21,960 nucleotides of DNA from Caryophanales bacterium UBA3835 (GTDB lineage: Bacteria; Bacillota_I; Bacilli_A; RFN20; CAG-826): the NCBI GenBank assembly GCA_002392945.1, contig DGHZ01000049.1:1-21960 (forward strand), given 5' to 3'. The notes beneath the pieces are model-generated. The model made no database searches. It was not told the DNA's origin and saw only the letters and a list, made by a program, of their open reading frames with translations. The stretch's first letter is position 1; each line of letters begins with the position of its first letter. The position numbers were made by a program, and so were the translations under genes. Positions 8,188-16,146 of the stretch are shown here, piece after piece.

Positions 8188-9435
8188 TTATCTTTCCTCC
8201 AAAGACACTGTTATTTCGTCTTTAACATTTATGAGTTTATCTTTGCTCACCTTAATCATTACCATTTCACTAGGAATAAGAACTGGTTTAACTACTTTAT
8301 GGAAAACAGCTTCACCACTAGAGAAATTCACAAAGACATTCTTAATTGGTTTTCTCACTCTAAATTTAAAAGTGACATCATGGTCTAAATCAGTCTCAAT
8401 AAATTGAGGAATGACATATCCCACTCCATTTCCTGGATTAACTTTAATTTTCACTTTCTTAGAAACTTCACCTTTAATATATCTAGAGGCGGCTCTTCCG
8501 GCTTCTCGACCTTCTTCAGTAACAAAGTCTACCACATCATGAACGTGTAAACAGTTACCACAAGCAAAGATTCCAGGAATACTAGTTTCTAATTGATCAT
8601 TAACCATCGCTCCTTTAGTGGAACTGATATTCACATCAATATTTTCAAGTAGAGATACATAAGGAATTAATCCAACTGATAAAAGTAAAGTATCACATTC
8701 AAATTCCATCTCGGTTCCAGGGATGAATTTCATCTTATCGTCCACTGCTGCTAATACAACTTTTTCTACCCTACCTTTACCTTCAACTCTAAGAACGCTT
8801 CTAGAAAGATAAAGAGGGATATTATAATCATTTAAACATTGAGCGATATTTCGATTTAAGCCGTTAGAATATGGCATAAGTTCACTAACACAAAGAACCT
8901 TTGCTCCTTCTAATGTCATACGTCTAGCCATAATTAATCCAATATCGCCACTACCAAGAATGACAATTCTTTTACCAGCGAGATATCCATGGATATTTAA
9001 ATATTTTTGAGCAGTACCAGCGGTAATAATACCGGCTACTCTATCTCCAGAAAGTTGAATCGCTCCTGGACTACGTTCATAGCAGCCAGTAGCAAAAATA
9101 ATAGCTTTTGCCTCAATATCCACAACTCCATCAATCGCGTTAGAATAAGTAACAACTTTTTCTTTAGAAATATTTAAAACTAAAGAATCTAGTTTATATT
9201 CAATGCCTAATTCTTTAACTTGTTCGGCAAATCTAGATAAATATTCTGGTCCAGTTAATTCTTCTTTAAATTCGGTTAAACCAAAGCCGTTATGAATGCA
9301 TTGATTTAAAATACCGCCAAGAACACTATCCTTTTCAAGGATAAGAATATCATCGATTCCGTTTTTCTTCGCTTCAATAGCGGCGGCCATTCCAGCACTA
9401 CCGCCACCGATAATTACTAAATCACGTTTAATCAT
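8188..9435 (-). CDS. FAD/NAD(P)-dependent oxidoreductase of the GlpA-DUF1667 operon
   Basis: 415 residues with a two-dinucleotide fold: FAD-binding GGGSAG (10-15), ATGCYE (115-120), NAD(P)-binding GSGDIG (161-166) and the second FAD contact ACGNC (291-295), then a roughly 90-residue beta-rich tail. There is no CxxC redox pair of the thioredoxin-reductase type. Such proteins are annotated as Pyr_redox_2 and sit with GlpA-like and DUF1667 genes, where they may pass electrons between the dehydrogenase and NAD(H). The partner set is clear, the actual substrate is not. A near-perfect Shine-Dalgarno (GGAGGTGA, 9445-9452) lies 7 nt before the ATG, and its ATG overlaps the upstream stop (ATGA). Expression is therefore strong and coupled. 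Confidence 0.88.
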   Translation of the reverse strand: MIKRDLVIIGGGSAGMAAAIEAKKNGIDDILILEKDSVLGGILNQCIHNGFGLTEFKEELTGPEYLSRFAEQVKELGIEYKLDSLVLNISKEKVVTYSNAIDGVVDIEAKAIIFATGCYERSPGAIQLSGDRVAGIITAGTAQKYLNIHGYLAGKRIVILGSGDIGLIMARRMTLEGAKVLCVSELMPYSNGLNRNIAQCLNDYNIPLYLSRSVLRVEGKGRVEKVVLAAVDDKMKFIPGTEMEFECDTLLLSVGLIPYVSLLENIDVNISSTKGAMVNDQLETSIPGIFACGNCLHVHDVVDFVTEEGREAGRAASRYIKGEVSKKVKIKVNPGNGVGYVIPQFIETDLDHDVTFKFRVRKPIKNVFVNFSSGEAVFHKVVKPVLIPSEMVMIKVSKDKLINVKDEITVSLEER

Positions 9436-10865
9436 AATTTCTTCACCTCCTCAACGAGGATATTAGAATTAGATTTATCCCATTTAATATCTAAAGGAGA
9501 AACTCCATAATGCTTAGCTAATATCATGGTGACCATTGGAGAGCAGAATCCGCCTTGGCATTTACCAAAGCCGGCTCTACATCTTCTTTTAACTCCTTTA
9601 ACAGTTTTAGGAGGAACACTTCTAGATAATAAATCTTTAATTTCTCCTAAAGATACTTTTTCACAGCTACAAATAATTTTTCCATATTCTGGATTTTCTT
9701 TGATAAGTCTATTTCTTTCTTCTTCAGAAACATCATTTAAGACATGATATTTTTTCACTCTTGGATTATAGTCTTTCTTTTCTTCTAAATTAAATAATTT
9801 AGAAACATAGTTATTTACTACATATTCCGCGATTGCAGGAGAAGAAGCAAGTCCAGGAGATTCAATACCCGCAACATTAATGAAATATTTATTAGATTTA
9901 GCAGGTTCAATAATAAAATCATGTGTGGATGGAGTGGCTCTCATACCAGAGAAGACTCTTACTACTTGATTAAATGGAATAGAAGGAATCATCTCAGTTG
10001 CTTGTCTTCTAACATTAGCTAAAGTTTCTGAATCAGTAGAGACATCATCTTTATCTTCATCAAATTCACTACTTGGTCCCACAATATAGTTATTAGAGCT
10101 AGTTAAAGAAACTAATACTCCCTTACCTTTTTCACTTGGAAGAGGGAATATTGTGTGATTCACTAAACCAAGCTTATAGTGATCTAAAACAAAATATTCA
10201 CCTTTTCTTGGATTAATTTTCCAATCAATTGGTTCAATCATTTTAGCGATTTCATCACTATATAAACCTGCGCAGTTAATAACTACTTTAGCCTCAAATG
10301 TAGCTTTATCAGTTTTAACTTCAAAATGGTCCGAAAGATATTCAATATCTTTTACTTCTTGTTCTAAGAATAGTTTAACCCCGTTATCAACTGCATTTTC
10401 AACCGCGTGGACCACTAAATTAAATGGGTCAATAATCCCGGCAGTTGGAGCTAATAGAGCACCAATAACTTCACTAGATACATTTGGTTCAAGTTTTCTA
10501 GTTTCTTCTTTATCTAAAAGTCTAGTTTCTACTCCATTAGCTATAGCTCTAGTTTGAAGTTCTTTTAAAGTTTTAAATTGTTCTTCACTAGTGGCTAAAG
10601 TCATAGAGCCAATACGCTTAAAGTGGACATCTAATTCTTCACTAATTAAGTCAAACATCTTATTTCCTTCAACATTAAGTTTGGCTTTAAGAGTTCCAGG
10701 AACAGGATCATATCCACTATGGACAATGGCACTATTAGCGTTACTAGTGACATTACCAACGTCATTTTCTTTTTCTAATAGGGCAACCGAAAGAGAATAA
10801 CGTGAAAGCTTTCTAGCTACCATCGCGCCGACTACGCCAGCGCCAATAATTAATACATCATACAT
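9432..10865 (-). CDS. glpA: GlpA-like FAD-dependent (glycerol-3-phosphate) dehydrogenase with C-terminal BFD-like Fe-S domain
   Basis: 477 residues. N-terminal FAD-binding Rossmann motif VLIIGAGVVG (4-13), a DAO-type fold to about 365, then a BFD-like [2Fe-2S] domain with C399-x-C401 and C436-x4-C441; C429 is an additional cysteine. Family role: oxidation of sn-glycerol-3-phosphate to dihydroxyacetone phosphate, or of a related 2-hydroxyacid, passing electrons via FAD and the Fe-S centre. Bacillus-type aerobic GlpD lacks the BFD domain, so this is the anaerobic GlpA-like form. The substrate is not proven, since L-2-hydroxyglutarate oxidases share the fold. First gene of the operon. The ATG at 10865 has no Shine-Dalgarno but has TATAAT 8 nt upstream, suggesting a leaderless message. 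Confidence 0.87.
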   Translation of the reverse strand: MYDVLIIGAGVVGAMVARKLSRYSLSVALLEKENDVGNVTSNANSAIVHSGYDPVPGTLKAKLNVEGNKMFDLISEELDVHFKRIGSMTLATSEEQFKTLKELQTRAIANGVETRLLDKEETRKLEPNVSSEVIGALLAPTAGIIDPFNLVVHAVENAVDNGVKLFLEQEVKDIEYLSDHFEVKTDKATFEAKVVINCAGLYSDEIAKMIEPIDWKINPRKGEYFVLDHYKLGLVNHTIFPLPSEKGKGVLVSLTSSNNYIVGPSSEFDEDKDDVSTDSETLANVRRQATEMIPSIPFNQVVRVFSGMRATPSTHDFIIEPAKSNKYFINVAGIESPGLASSPAIAEYVVNNYVSKLFNLEEKKDYNPRVKKYHVLNDVSEEERNRLIKENPEYGKIICSCEKVSLGEIKDLLSRSVPPKTVKGVKRRCRAGFGKCQGGFCSPMVTMILAKHYGVSPLDIKWDKSNSNILVEEVKKL

Positions 10866-10873
10866 ATAAATTT

Positions 10874-10879
10874 ATTATA
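10874..10879 (-). promoter_or_regulatory. -10 box of the glpA-like operon, leaderless type
   Basis: A perfect TATAAT on the minus strand ends 8 nt before the ATG at 10865. The -35 match (TCGATT, 16-nt spacing) is poor and lies inside the pnp terminator. There is no Shine-Dalgarno sequence before this start, unlike the two downstream genes. Confidence 0.45.
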
Positions 10880-10884
10880 ATAAA

Positions 10885-10911
10885 AACTCCCGATAAATCG
10901 AGAGTTTTTTT
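10885..10911 (-). terminator. Intrinsic terminator of pnp
   Basis: AAAAACTC and GAGTTTTT arms enclose an inner CGA/TCG pairing with one C-A mismatch, and T runs are present on both strands. It lies between the pnp stop and the glpA-like start and fills most of the 57-bp gap. Confidence 0.75.
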
Positions 10912-10922
10912 GTTTAATTTAA

Positions 10923-13127
10923 TTATTTACGGAATTTACGTGGACCTTTGATAGATTTGTCAGGACGATGATGATGTTCTAATTTTCTTTCTTCGGTCTC
11001 AATAACGCCTTCTGGCTTTTCCATAAATTCTTTCGCGGAGACTTTAACTTTTCCGTGTTCATCAATTTCAATGACTCTGACTTTGAGTTTGTCACCAACT
11101 TTAACAACATCGCTTGCTTTAGAGACATATCCCCAGCCTAAGCGAGAGACATGACATAAGCCTTCGACATTACCAAAGAGTTTAACAAATGCTCCATAGT
11201 CTTCAACACGAGTGACTTCTCCAACGAATTCTTCACCAACTTTGGCTTCTCTAACAATATCAAGAATGATTTGTTTAGCCTTGTTGATGACTTCTCTATC
11301 CATGTGGTATAAGGTAACTTGTCCGTTATCTTCAATGTCAATTTTGACATTGTCACATTGAGCAATGATTTCATTAATGACTTTGCCGCCTGTTCCGATA
11401 ACTTCTCTAATCTTGTCCACATCAATGAAGAATGTGTCCATCTTAGGAGCGTACTTACCAACATCTGGACGTGGCTCACTAATCGCGGTTTTCATTACTT
11501 CACGAATCTTTGCTCTAGCTTCATGAGCTTGGGCTAAGGCTTCACGTAAGACTTCTTTAGTGACACCTTTGATTTTGATATCCATTTGTAAAGCGGTAAT
11601 ACCTTTTTCAGTACCCGCAACTTTGAAGTCCATATCACCGAAGTGATCTTCTAAGCCTTGGATATCAGTAAGAATGGTATATGGGTGTTTACCGTCAAGA
11701 GGTCCACTACTAATTAATCCCATAGCGATACCGCTAACCATAGCTTTAATTGGGACACCTGCTGCCATTAATGACATACAGGATGCACAAATAGAAGCTT
11801 GAGAGGAACTACCATTAGATTCGACAACTTCCGCCACTGTTCTAATGGTGTATGGGAATTCTTCAGCGCTAGGAATAACGTAAGAAAGAGCTCTTTCTCC
11901 TAAAGCACCGTGACCGATTTCTCTTCTTCCTGGAGAGCCCATTCTTCCAACTTCACCAACAGAATATGGTGGGAAGTTATAATGATGCATCCAGTGTCTA
12001 GTTTCTTCATCAGTCAAATTATCAATAATTTGTTCGTCGCTCTTAGCTCCTAAAGTGGTCACTGCGATAACTTGAGTTTGACCTCTAGTAAACATCGCGG
12101 AGCCGTGTGTTCTTGGGAGTAAATCAACTTGAGCGTCAAGTGGTCTAATTTCATCAACTTTACGTCCATCTGGTCTAATTTTCTCATCAGTGATAAGTCT
12201 TCTAACTTCTTTAGCGACTAATTTTTCTAAAGTTTCTTTAACCATGTGTACGGCTTTTTGATGTTCTTTTTCATCTGCGTACTTTCTAGTATCATAGTCA
12301 TCGATAATTTCATTTTCAATCGCGTCAATCGCATCTTGTCTTTCGAGTTTGTCAAAGATAGAGATAGCTTTCACTAATCTAGCTTCTGCTCTTTCAGTGA
12401 CATCTTTTTCAATGACTGGATCACAGACATATAATTCGATTTCACGTTTTGGTTTACCAACTTCTTTAATGATTTTTTCTTGCCACACACAAAGTTTTTT
12501 AATTGCTTCATGACCAAACATTAAAGCATCTAACATATCTTCTTCGCTGACTTGATCAGCACCAGCTTCCACCATGTTAATGGCTTCTTTGGTACCGGCA
12601 ACAGCTAAGTTGATATCAGATTTGGCTCTTTCTTCTACTGTTGGGTTAATGATAAATTTACCATCAACTCTACCAACATAGACGCCTGCAATTGGTCCAT
12701 CAAATGGAATGTCAGAGATTCCAAGAGCTAAACTTGAACCAAGCATAGCGGTCATTTCTGGAGTGCAGTCTAAATCCACAGACATCACTGTGTTAACGAT
12801 TTGCACTTCATTTCTAAATCCTTCAGAGAACATTGGTCTGATAGGACGATCAATTAATCGGGCTGTTAAGGTAGCATGTTCACTTGCTCTACCTTCTCTT
12901 CTTAAGAAGGATCCTGGGATTTTACCAATGGCGTATTGTTTTTCTTCATAACCAACGGTTAATGGGAAGAAATCACCTTCTTTTGGTAAATCAGAAGCAC
13001 ATGCTGTGGAAAGAACTACAGTTTCGTTTAATCTTACAAGCACAGCACCGTCGGCTTGTTTGGCAATCTCGCCAGTTTCAACAACGAACTTCTTTCCTTC
13101 GAATTCTAATTCGAATACTTTCTTCAT
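10923..13127 (-). CDS. pnp: Polyribonucleotide nucleotidyltransferase (PNPase)
   Basis: Phosphorolytic 3'-5' exoribonuclease; trimeric family. Counting from the upstream ATG at 13154 (743 residues): first RNase PH domain (about 12-145), helical linker (245-320), second RNase PH domain (325-560) with the catalytic [14 protein letters not shown] stretch (496-509; D497 and D503 match the key acids), KH domain with GTGG (587-590), S1 domain (638-710), and a basic tail. All domains are complete. I prefer the internal ATG at 13127 (MKKVFELE, 734 residues): it matches the usual start and has AAAAGGA (13139-13145) upstream, although at a long 11-nt spacing. The 13154 ATG instead has CATAAT 6 nt before it. 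A hairpin overlaps this region. Single-gene unit with its own terminator, divergent from the Rsm22-like gene. Confidence 0.96.
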   Translation of the reverse strand: MKKVFELEFEGKKFVVETGEIAKQADGAVLVRLNETVVLSTACASDLPKEGDFFPLTVGYEEKQYAIGKIPGSFLRREGRASEHATLTARLIDRPIRPMFSEGFRNEVQIVNTVMSVDLDCTPEMTAMLGSSLALGISDIPFDGPIAGVYVGRVDGKFIINPTVEERAKSDINLAVAGTKEAINMVEAGADQVSEEDMLDALMFGHEAIKKLCVWQEKIIKEVGKPKREIELYVCDPVIEKDVTERAEARLVKAISIFDKLERQDAIDAIENEIIDDYDTRKYADEKEHQKAVHMVKETLEKLVAKEVRRLITDEKIRPDGRKVDEIRPLDAQVDLLPRTHGSAMFTRGQTQVIAVTTLGAKSDEQIIDNLTDEETRHWMHHYNFPPYSVGEVGRMGSPGRREIGHGALGERALSYVIPSAEEFPYTIRTVAEVVESNGSSSQASICASCMSLMAAGVPIKAMVSGIAMGLISSGPLDGKHPYTILTDIQGLEDHFGDMDFKVAGTEKGITALQMDIKIKGVTKEVLREALAQAHEARAKIREVMKTAISEPRPDVGKYAPKMDTFFIDVDKIREVIGTGGKVINEIIAQCDNVKIDIEDNGQVTLYHMDREVINKAKQIILDIVREAKVGEEFVGEVTRVEDYGAFVKLFGNVEGLCHVSRLGWGYVSKASDVVKVGDKLKVRVIEIDEHGKVKVSAKEFMEKPEGVIETEERKLEHHHRPDKSIKGPRKFRK

Positions 13128-13149
13128 CTTTTCTTTTTTCCTTTTAAAA

Positions 13150-13168
13150 AACATAACGCGATTATGTT
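13150..13168. repeat. Inverted repeat at the pnp 5' end
   Basis: AACATAA (13150-13156) and TTATGTT (13162-13168) are perfect 7-nt arms around 5 nt. Read on the minus strand it is a hairpin followed by four more T and then the AAAAGGA ribosome site. It could be an mRNA leader hairpin, an attenuator or an operator between the divergent genes. Confidence 0.5.
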
Positions 13169-13195
13169 ATCATAGATAAGAATAAAAACGATAAT
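13167..13195 (+). promoter_or_regulatory. Candidate promoter of the Rsm22-acyltransferase-DegV operon
   Basis: TTATCA (13167-13172), 17-nt spacer, GATAAT (13190-13195). A start near 13202 gives a leader of about 35 nt to the ATG at 13237, with AGGAA just before it. The boxes match consensus at 4/6 and 5/6. Confidence 0.4.
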
Positions 13196-13236
13196 ACTTT
13201 TTATTAAATCGTTAATTATAAATTAATTAGGAACTT

Positions 13237-14163
13237 ATGGATTTACCTTTAGACAATAAAAATCAATTAGAATCATTATTAGATGGTTGCTCCTTAAAAG
13301 AATTAAAAAATATTGCCTCTAATATTATTGAGCAATATAAAAATAATTCTCATAAAGGTGATGATTTAATTAATTCTTTATTAGCTTCAAAAGTCTACGC
13401 GGTATATCGTTTACCAGCGACATATTCCGCCTTTACTGACGCGCTTAAACACACGCTTGAATTATATAAAGATAATATTAGCTCTATTATTGATGTAGGA
13501 GCGGGATCTGGCTCCGCTTCTATTGCGGTCTCTCACTTATTAGCGAATATCAAAAGTTACACCTTATTAGAAAGAAATAAATATATGATAGAGGTCGGTA
13601 AGTCTCTTCATAATTTTAATTATATTAATTATGATTTATCTATAGATAATTTAGACATTAAGGCTGATTTAGTGTTATCTAATTATGTCTTAAATGAACT
13701 TGATCATAATTCTCGTATTAATGCGATTAATAAGATGTGGAATATGACTAATAAAATAATGTTAATCGTAGAGCCAGGAACTCCTGAAGGATTTCAACTC
13801 ATTAGAGAAATTAGAGACTATTTAATTTCTATCGGAGGACACATTATTTCTCCTTGCCCACATAACGACATTTGTCTAAATACTTGGTGTCACTTCTCCG
13901 CTCGAGTATCTAGAAGTAAACTACATAAAAGTATCAAGGGAGGTGACGCTCCTTATGAAGATGAAAAATATTGTTACATTGCTATTAGTAAAATAGAAAC
14001 TATACCTTGTAAAGCTAGGATATTAAGGCATCCTCAAATTAATCCAGGATATATTAATTTAGAAGTCTGTACAAAAGAAGGAATAAAACATATAAAATAT
14101 TCTAAAAAAGATAAGGAACTATTTAAAAAAGCCAGAAAAAGTAACGCTGGAGATATGATTTAA
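13237..14163 (+). CDS. Rsm22/METTL17-like small-subunit ribosome assembly methyltransferase-fold protein
   Basis: 308 residues. A class I SAM-binding motif DVGAGSGSAS (86-95) is followed by NYVLNEL (149-155) and VEPGTPEG (178-185). The family signature is SPCPHNDICLNTWCHFSARV (205-224), then a later C278. C207, C213, C218 and C278 match the four cysteines that bind a [4Fe-4S] cluster in the mitochondrial homologue METTL17; cluster binding here is inferred from that. Family members associate with the small ribosomal subunit during assembly; methyltransferase activity is uncertain. The start is fixed by an in-frame TAG directly upstream (13228-13230) and a short AGGAA. First gene of a + strand operon; the next gene begins 8 nt after its stop. 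Alternative: a general SAM methyltransferase, but the Cys-His motif argues for Rsm22. Confidence 0.85.
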   Translation: MDLPLDNKNQLESLLDGCSLKELKNIASNIIEQYKNNSHKGDDLINSLLASKVYAVYRLPATYSAFTDALKHTLELYKDNISSIIDVGAGSGSASIAVSHLLANIKSYTLLERNKYMIEVGKSLHNFNYINYDLSIDNLDIKADLVLSNYVLNELDHNSRINAINKMWNMTNKIMLIVEPGTPEGFQLIREIRDYLISIGGHIISPCPHNDICLNTWCHFSARVSRSKLHKSIKGGDAPYEDEKYCYIAISKIETIPCKARILRHPQINPGYINLEVCTKEGIKHIKYSKKDKELFKKARKSNAGDMI

Positions 14164-14171
14164 TAAAAAAA

Positions 14172-15170
14172 ATGAAGAACTACCGTTTATATCTATTTGA
14201 ATTATTATTCGCTTTATTAGTAATCTTCGCTCACACCAATTTCCCAGCTGGAGAGCTTTATTTTGATTCATTTGGTAGAGTGACTGTTTTATTCTTTTTT
14301 ATGTTATCTAGTTATTTTTATACTAGAACTCTTAATAAGGAAAGCCATACATATAAATCTACTTTAAAAAGATGTTTAAGACTTCTAATTATTGCTGGAA
14401 TAACCATTGCTTTTTATTGTGTGATATTAATACCAGTCAACTGGGCTAATTTAGGGACTCCAAAACTCTTCAGTGAATCTTTTAACTGGCCTAACTTTTT
14501 AGAATTCTGGAATAAATATATTCCAAAATTATCATTCTTATGGTTTATTATTGCTTTAATTTTATGTTATTTAATTTATCCATTTATCTATAAAATCAAA
14601 TGGTTTAAAGAAAACAAATACTCTATTTTTGTTCCTATTGTTATATTAGTATGCGCCTATATATACCGCATCTTTTGTAATCAATACAATTGGGGATTCT
14701 TCTCTACTTATCAAGTAACAAGAAACTTCTTAATTACAGGTTTACCGTGTTTTCTTATTGGTAGCTATATCTATCATCATGAATCTCAATTTAAAAAGAT
14801 AAACACTCCGGCATTTTGGTTAATATTTATCGCTTTAATAGGGACCACTTTATTAGAAGTTATATATCACGAGGCTACTAGTAATAAACCAAACGAATTC
14901 TATTTATCTAGTATTGCTTTAGCAGTGTTAGTTCTTATTTACTGCATTCAAAAACCAGACACTAAACTTGGAGAATGTTGTTACCACTATTTAGGATCTA
15001 CTGGTCCAACATTTATCTATTTATTCCATTTATTTTTCGTCATGTGTTTTGGAGCATTATATAAAATAAATTGGGGAGTATTTCTAATAATAGTCCTTGC
15101 TGATACATGTACTTTATTATTAGGATTAATTTATAATTTATTCAAAGTTAAAGTTTTTAAAAGGGGATAA
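14172..15170 (+). CDS. Acyltransferase-3 family integral membrane protein
   Basis: 332 residues with about ten hydrophobic helices. The N-terminus has the acyltransferase-3 layout: first helix ending in a His (VIFAHTN, H21), then a Gly/Arg-containing loop and FFFMLSSYFYTR (41-52), matching the family pattern of a conserved His and an FFxLSG-like helix. Members such as OafA and WecH move acetyl or other acyl groups from a cytoplasmic donor onto surface sugars, lipids or peptidoglycan precursors. No SGNH hydrolase domain is fused. The substrate is unknown. It lies 8 nt after the Rsm22-like gene and 10 nt before degV, with no Shine-Dalgarno sequence (an A-run precedes the ATG), so coupled translation is likely. 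No glycan synthesis genes are nearby to suggest the acceptor. Confidence 0.72.
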   Translation: MKNYRLYLFELLFALLVIFAHTNFPAGELYFDSFGRVTVLFFFMLSSYFYTRTLNKESHTYKSTLKRCLRLLIIAGITIAFYCVILIPVNWANLGTPKLFSESFNWPNFLEFWNKYIPKLSFLWFIIALILCYLIYPFIYKIKWFKENKYSIFVPIVILVCAYIYRIFCNQYNWGFFSTYQVTRNFLITGLPCFLIGSYIYHHESQFKKINTPAFWLIFIALIGTTLLEVIYHEATSNKPNEFYLSSIALAVLVLIYCIQKPDTKLGECCYHYLGSTGPTFIYLFHLFFVMCFGALYKINWGVFLIIVLADTCTLLLGLIYNLFKVKVFKRG

Positions 15171-15180
15171 TTAACAATAT

Positions 15181-16068
15181 ATGAAAGATTATGTCATCTT
15201 AGTGGATTCTTGCTGTGACTTATCTAAAGAGTTTAGACAAAAGCACAATATTGAATATGTGAAAATGCTTTTAAACTGGACAGATGAAAAAGGAATAGAA
15301 CACGAAAATATCGCTGATCTAGATTGGGAGACTCTTTCAATGAAAGAGTTCTACGATATTATTAGAAGAGGAATTAGATTCTACACTTCTATGCCTTCTC
15401 AACAAGACTATATGAATTTCTTTGAGAAATATCTTAAAGAAAAGAAAGATGTTTTATATATTGCTTGTAGCTCTGGACTTTCTAACTCTATTAATATCGC
15501 TAAAAAGTTAGTAGAGACTGAAGTTAAAGAAAAATATCCAAATAACAAAGTTATTGTTATCGACTCCCTTAGAGCAGGCATGTCCTTAGGTATGATCATC
15601 ATGGAAGCTCAAAAACTTAAAGATGAAGGTAAATCAATAGAGGAAGTATCTAATTGGATTGAAGAAAATAAACTTAAATATCTAGAAGTTGGTATTCCAG
15701 AAACTCTTACCTACTTAAAAAGAGCGGGACGAGTCAGTTGCCCTAAAGCCTTTATGGGCAATATGATTGGTTTGAAACCAATCTTAGAATTTGATGATAA
15801 AGGAAGTAACATCGCAGTTAATAAGGCCATTGGTAGAAGAAAAGCCTATATCAAGATGGCCCAGATGATTAAAGATCATATTGATGATCCAGAACATCAA
15901 GAAATCTACTTAATGCATGCGGACTGTAAAGATGATGATGTTAAAGCTTTTAAAGATGAAATCTTAAAGGCTGTTAAAGTCAAAAACATCATTGTTGAAC
16001 CTCTAGGACCAATCATTGGTGCTTCTAGTGGCCCTGGCACAATTATCGTTAATTATCGCGGTAAATAA
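15181..16068 (+). CDS. DegV family fatty-acid-binding protein (FakB-like)
   Basis: 295 residues. DegV landmarks: VDSCCDLS (8-15), FYTSMPSQ (67-74), YIACSSGLSNS (93-103), LKRAGRVS (179-186), and the C-terminal PLGPIIGASSGPGT (274-287). In this family the Ser/Thr-containing loops hold a fatty acid carboxylate, and FakB-type members present it to the kinase FakA for acyl-phosphate formation, feeding PlsX/PlsY phospholipid synthesis. Whether this one partners FakA cannot be told, as no fakA is in the window. Last gene of the + operon. AAGGGG lies 15 nt upstream at the end of the acyltransferase gene, and GATAAT lies 9 nt before the ATG. A strong terminator follows. Confidence 0.92.
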   Translation: MKDYVILVDSCCDLSKEFRQKHNIEYVKMLLNWTDEKGIEHENIADLDWETLSMKEFYDIIRRGIRFYTSMPSQQDYMNFFEKYLKEKKDVLYIACSSGLSNSINIAKKLVETEVKEKYPNNKVIVIDSLRAGMSLGMIIMEAQKLKDEGKSIEEVSNWIEENKLKYLEVGIPETLTYLKRAGRVSCPKAFMGNMIGLKPILEFDDKGSNIAVNKAIGRRKAYIKMAQMIKDHIDDPEHQEIYLMHADCKDDDVKAFKDEILKAVKVKNIIVEPLGPIIGASSGPGTIIVNYRGK

Positions 16069-16081
16069 TATAAAAGAAAAC

Positions 16082-16116
16082 GAACCGGTTAGATGGTCAA
16101 TCTATCCGGTTCTTTT
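16082..16116. terminator. Bidirectional intrinsic terminator between degV and the surface-protein gene
   Basis: GAACCGG (16082-16088) pairs with CCGGTTC (16106-16112). An inner TAGAT/ATCTA stem continues it after a T-T mismatch. A T-rich tract follows on the + strand and an A-rich tract precedes it, so it can serve both convergent genes. Confidence 0.88.
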
Positions 16117-16126
16117 ATTTTCTTAT

Positions 16127-16142
16127 AAAGATTTTAATCTTT
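16127..16142. repeat. Small hairpin at the 3' end of the surface-protein gene
   Basis: AAAGATT and AATCTTT, 7-bp perfect arms with a 2-nt centre, directly after the surface-protein stop. No T-run follows on the minus strand, so it may only stabilise the mRNA end. Confidence 0.35.
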
Positions 16143-16146
16143 AAGA

